Assembly (NCBI GenBank): GCA_900553945.1
Contig: USFR01000013.1
Span: 1-46,525, forward strand
Direction of reading: 5' to 3'
Source of the DNA: an uncultured Clostridium sp.
Lineage (GTDB): Bacteria; Bacillota; Clostridia; TANB77; CAG-508
Length of the DNA: 46,525 nt
Shown here piece by piece: positions 44,712-46,525 of the stretch; within the stretch, counting starts at the first letter, position 1; the number at the start of each line of letters is the position of its first letter. Under the pieces are notes generated by a model. That model was not told the DNA's origin. It searched no databases and was given only the letters and a program-made list of their open reading frames with translations. Made by a program: the position numbers and the translations under genes.

Positions 44712-44740
44712 AAAAGCAGTAGATATAAACTACTGCTTTT
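44712..44740 (+). terminator. Terminator of the HD-GYP gene
   Basis: Hairpin AAAAGCAGTAG/CTACTGCTTTT with a 7-base loop, running into a T6 tract, directly past the stop codon. Confidence 0.92.
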
Positions 44741-44753
44741 TTGCTACTAATTA

Positions 44754-44769
44754 ATGTAATAAATTACAT
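44754..44769. promoter_or_regulatory. Inverted repeat upstream of the hicAB promoter
   Basis: Perfect 7-bp arms ATGTAAT and ATTACAT with a 2-base gap, ending ten bases before the -35 box. It may be a second regulator site; nothing shows which protein binds. Confidence 0.4.
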
Positions 44770-44778
44770 ATTAAAATA

Positions 44779-44807
44779 TTGACATACGTATTAATACGTA
44801 GTATAAT
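44779..44807 (+). promoter_or_regulatory. hicAB promoter, consensus -35 and -10
   Basis: TTGACA (44779-44784), 17-base spacer, TATAAT (44802-44807): a perfect sigma-A consensus. The hicA ribosome binding site AAAGGAGG follows at about 44817-44824. Such a strong promoter needs repression, consistent with the operator in its spacer. Confidence 0.92.
44785..44800. promoter_or_regulatory. Perfect 16-bp palindrome in the promoter spacer, probable HicB operator
   Basis: TACGTATTAATACGTA is a perfect palindrome filling 16 of the 17 spacer bases between the consensus -35 and -10 boxes. HicB-type antitoxins with a ribbon-helix-helix or HTH end repress their own promoters by binding such sites. That HicB encoded at 45116 binds here is inference. 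Confidence 0.75.
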
Positions 44808-44831
44808 TTTTAGCAGAAAGGAGGATAATAA

Positions 44832-45009
44832 ATGCGATCGAAGGAGCTAATCAAATTGCTAAAGCAAAATGGTTGGCAGGAAGTATCTCAAAAAGGTTCT
44901 CATCTAAAAATGAGAAAACGGAAACCTTACAGAGATAATTCCAATACACACTAAAGAAATTCCCACGGGAACGGCTTATGCAATTTTAAAGAGGACAGGG
45001 CTAAAATAA
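44832..45009 (+). pseudogene. hicA: hicA toxin gene, frameshifted
   Basis: HicA is a small double-stranded-RNA-binding-fold toxin that cuts mRNA. The first frame starts at ATG 44832 with AAGGAGG and reads RSKELIKLLKQNGWQEVSQK then GSHLKMRK, containing the catalytic His of GSH. It then leaves the family pattern and stops at 44954 after 40 residues. The expected rest, GNLTEIIPIHTKEIPTGTAY and ILKRTGLK, is in the next frame from 44920 to the TAA at 45009. Skipping one base (C at 44919, after AAAA) restores a complete HicA of about 58 residues. Either the toxin is inactivated or this is a sequence error in a short A-run. Confidence 0.85.
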
Positions 45010-45115
45010 CTAGCCCTTCCAATCTAAAATTAAAACAATACTTTAGTTTTACATAATAGGCTTGTTCATCATGCATTTTTTCTCCCTTTCTATTTTATAA
45101 ATTGGAGGTATTATA

Positions 45116-45508
45116 ATGAAAAATCAATTAACTGTCTTTCCTGCAATATTCACTTTTGATGGTATTTACTATAACGTTGATTTTATTGACCTTGAGGGTT
45201 GTTCCACTTTTGGAGACAGTATACAGAATGCTTATTTAATGGCTCAAGATGCTATGGGATTATATTTGGATGATTTAACTAATTTTCCTCAACCAACATT
45301 AGATATTTTAAATATTCCCTTAAAAAATAATCAATTTGTTTCATTTATAAGTATTGATATGGATGAATACCGAAAAAAATTTAATAATAAATCTATTAAA
45401 AAAACATTATCTATACCTGAATGGTTAAATTACTTATCTGAAAGAAATAATATTAACTTTTCTCAGGTATTACAAGAAGCTTTAAAGGAAAAATTAGGTA
45501 TTGACTAA
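45116..45508 (+). CDS. hicB: HicB family antitoxin
   Basis: A 130-residue antitoxin that neutralises HicA and regulates the operon. The N-terminal half has the HicB partial RNase-H-like fold (FPAIFTFDGIYYNVDFIDLE, GCSTFGDSIQNAYLMAQDAM). The C-terminal ~40 residues (KKTLSIPEWLNYLSERNNIN, FSQVLQEALKEKLG) form a ribbon-helix-helix-like DNA-binding end. TTGGAGGT precedes the ATG. It follows the broken hicA after 106 bp, wider than the usual few bases. The intact antitoxin beside a broken toxin fits the order in which such loci decay. Confidence 0.9.
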   Translation: MKNQLTVFPAIFTFDGIYYNVDFIDLEGCSTFGDSIQNAYLMAQDAMGLYLDDLTNFPQPTLDILNIPLKNNQFVSFISIDMDEYRKKFNNKSIKKTLSIPEWLNYLSERNNINFSQVLQEALKEKLGID

Positions 45509-45576
45509 CTTTTTTTTCTATCATATAATATATAAAAGAAAAGAAATCGCATTTATTATCCTAAAAAAGGAGAATA

Positions 45577-45606
45577 AATAGACTAGTTTTAAAAGACTAG
45601 TCTATT
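45577..45606 (+). terminator. Hairpin after hicB
   Basis: Perfect 11-bp stem AATAGACTAGT/ACTAGTCTATT with an 8-base loop and a short T4 tail. First of three hairpins in this gap; possible hicB terminator. Confidence 0.6.
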
Positions 45607-45609
45607 TTC

Positions 45610-45634
45610 ATAGTGCGCCCATGCTGGGTACACT
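45610..45634. repeat. Small interrupted hairpin
   Basis: TAGTG and CACTA enclose CCCA-TGC-TGGG, forming a two-part stem with a 2-by-2 internal loop. Second of the three hairpins, possibly part of one folded RNA. Confidence 0.45.
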
Positions 45635-45640
45635 ACATAA

Positions 45641-45683
45641 AAAATGGGCTCAATAATTCTTATAATTATTGGCCCATTTTTTT
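45641..45683 (+). terminator. Strong Rho-independent terminator
   Basis: Stem AAAATGGGC-CAATAATT paired with AATTATTGGCCCATTTT, ending in a run of T. It is the strongest terminator in the gap, although no annotated gene lies between it and the weaker hairpin at 45577, which is why a small RNA is considered. Confidence 0.85.
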
Positions 45684-45771
45684 ATATTCAAATAACTGTA
45701 TTAGTTATACTATGGTTTCCTTTTATTGTCAATTATTTTCGTATTACATCTTTTGACATATAATTAACTAT

Positions 45772-45949
45772 AAAGAAAAATACATATTAAAATTTCTTCA
45801 CACCTTGCTGGCGCATTCCTCGGAATTTAAAAATAAGGATGTCTTTCGAGTATCCTTATTTTTAATTCGGATAGAATGCTTCAATCGAACTCACTTCGTT
45901 CGTTTGGTCCCTGCGCGGTGATTCAAAAATTTTATATGTATTTTTCTTT
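45772..45949. repeat. Palindromic element, full-length copy (copy C, inverted)
   Basis: A 178-bp copy in the opposite orientation to A and B. Outer arms AAAGAAAAATACATAT (45772-45787) and ATATGTATTTTTCTTT (45934-45949); CACACCTTGC on the left and GCGCGGTGATTC on the right. The inner hairpin has its own sequence, AAAAATAAGGAT/ATCCTTATTTTT, unrelated in part to copies A and B but still perfectly paired. It begins 10 bp past the stop of the surface protein gene at 45960. Confidence 0.85.
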
Positions 45950-45959
45950 TGTTATATTA

Positions 45960-46525
45960 TTACTGTTTTTTCTTAATTACATAAATGCCTGATGTAATAG
46001 CAATCATTATCAATAGAATGCTTCCTGCGATTGCAACATATGGAATTTCACCTGTTCCTACAGCTACTATCAAGTCTGCTTTACTTTCATTATCTAATTT
46101 GTCTTTCTCTTCAAATCCTGCCTCATTTTCTGTAATAATGCTTGCAATATTTTCTTTAGTTCCGATATTGCTATCTCCATTCTGCCATCCTAGAACTACT
46201 TGATATTCTCTGCTTTCTCCTGGTTTAATCTCATCGGTTTCTAGACTTGCTGTTGTTTCTTTTATTGTCCATCCTGGATTGTTATCAAGCTTCATTGTCA
46301 TTCCACTTGGTATATTTTCTACAACATTTGCCTTACCAGTTAACTCACTGTCATTTGTTACTTTTATTTTATAAACTACTTTTACATTTGCTGTTGATAA
46401 TTCTTTTCTATGTACTTCAACTTTACCTAAGTTTCCATTGATTGTTGTTTCTTGTCCATTTACAATTACACTTGCAATTGTTTTATCAACTTTCAAGTTG
46501 AATGTTAATTTTCTGTAGTAGTAAT
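45960..46525 (-). CDS. Surface protein C-terminus, DUF11-like with membrane anchor (partial)
   Basis: The reading frame is open to the right window edge, so only the last ~188 residues are seen. After a strand-rich start (RKLTFNLKVDKTIASVIVNG) comes a DUF11-like module (VVYKIKVTNDSELTGKANVV, ENIPSGMTMKLDNNPGW, IKPGESREYQVVLGWQN). An acidic linker follows, then VAVGTGEIPYVAIAGS with a membrane helix and tail IKKKQ. The layout and the phrase style (module, acidic linker, TG, helix, basic tail) match the end of the 1616-residue protein at 11986. The internal TTG at 46496 is not a real start. Confidence 0.8.
   Translation of the reverse strand, partial: YYYRKLTFNLKVDKTIASVIVNGQETTINGNLGKVEVHRKELSTANVKVVYKIKVTNDSELTGKANVVENIPSGMTMKLDNNPGWTIKETTASLETDEIKPGESREYQVVLGWQNGDSNIGTKENIASIITENEAGFEEKDKLDNESKADLIVAVGTGEIPYVAIAGSILLIMIAITSGIYVIKKKQ

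Larger units (their letters stand above)
45509..45771. other. Structured intergenic region after hicB
   Basis: No gene. It contains a ribosome-binding-like AAAAAAGGAG (about 45563-45572) with no frame after it (an in-frame stop follows), then three successive hairpins at 45577-45606, 45610-45634 and 45641-45683. Palindromic copy C begins at 45772. Confidence 0.6.

Noticed and set aside
44785..45009. Programmed frameshifting in hicA
   Set aside because: The run before the shift is only AAAA, there is no slippery heptamer and no downstream hairpin, so a lesion or a sequence error is more likely.
1..46525. CRISPR array, tRNA or rRNA genes
   Set aside because: No regularly spaced direct repeats and no tRNA-like arm pattern or conserved rRNA segment was seen on either strand. 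A covariance-model scan would settle this.

Overview
The window reads as a chromosomal segment of a low-GC, Gram-positive bacterium of the Clostridia type. The evidence is the strongly AT-rich composition, purine-rich AGGAGG ribosome binding sites, a TagO-type wall polymer transferase, sortase-type C-termini, small CotF-like spore coat proteins, and the Firmicute gene order radC-mreB-mreC-mreD-pbp2-minC. Cohesin and dockerin modules together with giant SdrD_B/DUF11-like surface proteins suggest an uncultured gut or rumen Clostridia lineage; that is inference. No tRNA, rRNA, CRISPR array, prophage or recognisable IS transposase was seen.

Layout. 0.25-2.15 kb: topB. 2.4-16.9 kb: an extracellular and surface block on the minus strand, containing a 1616-residue and a 2166-residue membrane-anchored surface protein (stop and start overlap as TAATG), a papain-family protease with a C-terminal dockerin, and a cohesin protein with an MPYTG anchor. 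17.1-18.0 kb: three small plus-strand genes of unknown function. 18.0-24.4 kb: the cell-shape and division cluster DUF4321-radC-mreBCD-pbp2-minC, in which the pbp2 frame is broken near its N-terminus and minD is absent. 24.6-31 kb: two paralogous membrane-anchored M23 peptidases, two CotF-like genes, an M14 peptidase with a peptidoglycan-binding domain, tagO and rpiB. 31.3-37.7 kb: a receiver-GGDEF protein, a CmpB-family membrane protein, a membrane-anchored Ig-like protein, pcrA and a small LPKTG protein. 37.9-43.6 kb: prfA, tatD, smc. 43.7-46.5 kb: an HD-GYP phosphodiesterase, a hicAB toxin-antitoxin locus whose toxin gene is frameshifted, a structured intergenic region, and the 3' end of another surface protein running off the window.

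The functional theme is the cell envelope: wall elongation (MreBCD, PBP2), wall remodelling (two M23 enzymes and one M14 enzyme), wall polymer initiation (TagO), surface display (cohesin/dockerin, sortase-like anchors, giant adhesin-like proteins), and a GGDEF/HD-GYP pair able to make and degrade cyclic di-GMP.

The most noteworthy non-genic signal is a family of five palindromic elements sharing the terminal arms AGAAAAATACATAT/ATATGTATTTTTCT (one copy has matching changes in both arms). They range from 43 to 183 bp and every one lies just downstream of a minus-strand gene. A sixth, different palindrome sits beside one of them. Other notable points are a perfect 16-bp operator-like palindrome filling the spacer of the hicAB promoter, two frame breaks (pbp2, hicA), and an M23 peptidase whose well-supported N-terminus has no canonical start codon.
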